Assembly: GCA_964655775.1 (NCBI GenBank)
Contig: CAZZNQ010000132.1
Span: 1 to 6,603, forward strand
Source: CAZZNQ01 sp964655775
Lineage (GTDB): Bacteria; Planctomycetota; Brocadiia; SM23-32
Direction: 5' to 3'
Length of the DNA: 6,603 nt
Under the pieces are notes generated by a model, which was not told where the DNA came from, made no database searches, and saw nothing but the letters and a program-made list of their open reading frames with translations. A program made the position numbers and the translations under genes. Numbering within the stretch: position 1 is the stretch's first letter; every line of letters begins with the position of its first letter. Below are positions 5,561 through 6,603 of this stretch, in pieces.

Positions 5561-6058
5561 CTACTGGGCCTTTCTGCTCTCCCACTCGGCCTTGCCCAGC
5601 ACCAGAGTTCCTTGCTCGGCCCCCTCGGCAGCCGAGAAGCTGAGCGCGACGAGGGGCGCGATTTGCTCCCTGTGGGTCGGATCATTGTGCGTGATGATGG
5701 CAGCGGGGCTTTCGGTCTGGAAGATGTGATTCACCATTGCCTGGAGAGCTTCGCGGTCGATGTTGTTGTCTTGGTAGTCCGAGTGTATCACGTGCCCCAT
5801 GTCAAACCGGCCCCCGGCCTCATAGCCGTTGAGTGCGACCAGGCCAACGACCTTGCCGGTCTCCTTGATGCACATGGCGAAGTACTTGTGGCTGCTCGAG
5901 AAGTGTCTCGTCAGGTCCCGAGCTGCCTCCTCTGTGGTCGGCCACTTGTCGAAACCAGGCCCCGGAGCTTTGCTCCAATCAACAGCAAGCTCGTGAACAT
6001 CCTGCCAATCATCTGGAGCGAAGCCTCGCAGGACGAGGCGGTCTGTACTGAGTTCCAT
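5561..6058 (-). CDS. GNAT-family acetyltransferase-like protein (RimJ/RimL type)
   Basis: A 165-residue GNAT-fold protein. This family transfers an acetyl group from acetyl-CoA to an amine. The start T-D-R-L-V-L-R-G-F-A-P-D-D (5-17) is the classic RimJ/RimL opening. F-A-M-C-I-K-E-T-G-K-V-V-G-L-V-A-L-N (60-77) forms the central strands. M-G-H-V-I-H-S-D-Y-Q (87-96) leads to the CoA loop. There the usual Q/R-x-x-G-x-G/A reads Q96-D-N-N-I-D101, so the Gly residues that bind CoA phosphates are missing. N125 and A-P-L-V-A-L-S-F (134-141) match the C-terminal helix and strand. Start 6058 has GGAGGAGGAG ending 5 nt upstream. However, the frame continues upstream to another well-placed start at 6163, which would add a lipoprotein-like leader. 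Length is normal from 6058. The gene converges on the phosphatase gene. Confidence 0.8.
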   Translation of the reverse strand: MELSTDRLVLRGFAPDDWQDVHELAVDWSKAPGPGFDKWPTTEEAARDLTRHFSSSHKYFAMCIKETGKVVGLVALNGYEAGGRFDMGHVIHSDYQDNNIDREALQAMVNHIFQTESPAAIITHNDPTHREQIAPLVALSFSAAEGAEQGTLVLGKAEWESRKAQ

Positions 6059-6163
6059 GGCTTCTCCTCCTCCGCCTAAACGATAAGTGCCTGAGCCTCC
6101 GGCGCAGCTGAAGCACGCTAGGAGCGCCACACAAACTGCGCAGTGCGTTACCGGCTTGTCCAT
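6059..6163 (-). other. In-frame upstream start adding a lipoprotein-like leader to the GNAT protein
   Basis: An ATG at 6163 has a strong ribosome site (GGAGG, complement of 6170-6174) 6 nt upstream. Its frame runs without a stop into the GNAT gene, adding 35 residues. They begin M-D-K-P and continue with a hydrophobic run (about 8-20) containing A-L-L-A-C17, a lipobox-like site, then C20-A-G-G-S-G and a Gly stretch that is the translated ribosome site of the inner start. The extension could be a real leader giving a lipid-anchored form, the remains of a small separate lipoprotein gene fused by a frame change, or untranslated sequence. The predicted promoter at 6233-6260 lies upstream of both starts. 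Confidence 0.4.
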
Positions 6164-6232
6164 TCCCCCCCTCCATAGCTCCTTGTTCCACGACAACTGT
6201 GCCTTGGTGGATAGAACCTGCCGCCTCGCCAG

Positions 6233-6260
6233 ATTCCATTCCTTCGGGGGATACTGTCAA
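6233..6260 (-). promoter_or_regulatory. Candidate promoter for the GNAT gene
   Basis: On the minus strand a perfect TTGACA (complement of 6255-6260) is followed after 16 nt by TGGAAT (complement of 6233-6238, 4 of 6 to consensus). Transcription would begin near 6226, upstream of both candidate start codons (6163 and 6058). Confidence 0.45.
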
Positions 6261-6311
6261 CTCCGGTTTCTGTGCCAATCTGTGTGAGAGGGTCCGTTGC
6301 CTTGGTTCCTG

Positions 6312-6339
6312 CGCTGACTGGGCCGAGGGCCAGTCAGTG
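6312..6339 (-). terminator. Stable hairpin after the small minus-strand ORF
   Basis: CGCTGACTGG (6312-6321) pairs with CCAGTCAGTG (6330-6339): ten pairs including one G-T, with an 8-nt loop. It begins 8 nt past the TAA stop of the 6347-6550 ORF and lies before the GNAT promoter, the expected place for a terminator of the minus-strand unit entering from the right. No T-run follows, so it may work differently from a classic intrinsic terminator or serve to protect the RNA end. Confidence 0.4.
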
Positions 6340-6346
6340 ACGCCGC

Positions 6347-6550
6347 TTAGCTGCCCGGATGACGAGACGCATGGCGGTGCTGAGGGCTCAATCGGCTCCA
6401 GTCATCCTGTGACGAGTTCAAGGGCCTGGTTTCGGAGATGGCCACCTTCTCGTGCTCCAATGCCCGGCGCACGGCGGAGGCGACGGCTTCCCGGTTCACC
6501 GGGTCCCTGCCGGCTCCTTCCGGCCCGCTGCCGACTGTATCGCTCGGCAT
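6347..6550 (-). CDS. Hypothetical small protein
   Basis: A 67-residue reading frame I do not recognise. Its ATG at 6550 lies 6 nt after the stop of the gene entering from the right, a spacing that suits translational coupling, but there is no clear ribosome site. Most third codon positions are G or C, more clearly in the first 45 codons, as in the other genes here. Residues about 18-36 (V-N-R-E-A-V-A-S-A-V-R-R-A-L-E-H-E-K-V) look like a charged amphipathic helix. The tail is Ser/His/Arg-rich. An internal GTG at residue 18 is an alternative start. There is no signal peptide or membrane segment. A stable hairpin after the stop weakly supports a transcription unit end here. Confidence 0.35.
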   Translation of the reverse strand: MPSDTVGSGPEGAGRDPVNREAVASAVRRALEHEKVAISETRPLNSSQDDWSRLSPQHRHASRHPGS

Positions 6551-6556
6551 CGGCGC

Positions 6557-6603
6557 TTACTCGGCTGATGCCGTGTCGGCCTTCAGGCCGCGATAGTAGG
6601 CCA
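6557..6603 (-). CDS. C-terminal end of a gene entering from the right edge (partial)
   Basis: The minus frame from the window edge reads A-Y-Y-R-G-L-K-A-D-T-A-S-A-E and stops at TAA (complement of 6557-6559). Codons mostly end in G or C, and a downstream ORF starts 6 nt later. Only 14 complete residues are visible, too few to name a family. Confidence 0.45.
   Translation of the reverse strand, partial: AYYRGLKADTASAE

Noticed and set aside
1..6603. CRISPR array, insertion sequence, phage or toxin-antitoxin system
   Set aside because: No spaced direct repeats, transposase or integrase motifs, terminal repeats or paired small genes were seen.

Overview
The window is GC-rich bacterial chromosome, with coding codons ending mostly in G or C. 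It holds housekeeping tRNAs between scattered single-gene units. No plasmid, phage, transposon or CRISPR signature is visible. The mix of an Ala/Pro-linked LysM lipoprotein, a divergent exported alkaline phosphatase-fold protein, single isolated tRNAs and short monocistronic units would suit a planctomycete-like or other deep-branching environmental bacterium. That is an impression from protein style, not proof. Most promoters that can be picked out look like ordinary sigma-70 promoters.

Layout: 1-160 is a leader with a strong inverted repeat and a candidate promoter. 161-679 (+) is a small CHAP-type cysteine peptidase/amidase. Convergent to it, 772-1641 (-) is a lipoprotein with a C-terminal LysM peptidoglycan-binding domain. 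Both therefore carry cell-wall modules. A divergent intergenic region follows, leading to tRNA-Cys(GCA) at 1950-2026. Next comes a beta-lactamase-fold serine hydrolase (2227-3405, +) whose ribosome binding site sits directly behind a leader hairpin. After tandem hairpins, a very good promoter drives tRNA-Leu(UAA) at 3578-3666. The stretch 3713-3952 has no convincing gene but is rich in inverted repeats. A good promoter at 3953-3981 then drives an exported alkaline phosphatase-superfamily protein (4066-5397, +). The right third is all on the minus strand: a GNAT acetyltransferase-like protein (5561-6058) with an in-frame, separately SD-preceded lipoprotein-like leader upstream; a hairpin; an unrecognised small ORF (6347-6550); and the last 14 codons of a gene entering from the right edge. 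The stretch 5398-5560 between the converging phosphatase and GNAT genes shows neither a gene nor a clear terminator.

The genes do not form one operon or an obvious pathway. The common thread is the cell envelope: a CHAP hydrolase, a LysM lipoprotein, a penicillin-binding-protein-like hydrolase, an exported phosphatase-fold protein and a possible lipoprotein leader. The observation most worth checking is the phosphatase. By motif alignment it keeps the nucleophile Ser, the acidic metal ligands and the phosphate-binding Arg, but all three canonical zinc-binding histidines appear replaced. Second is the GNAT gene, with two strong in-frame start sites and a degenerate acetyl-CoA loop. I see no clear new multi-gene system.
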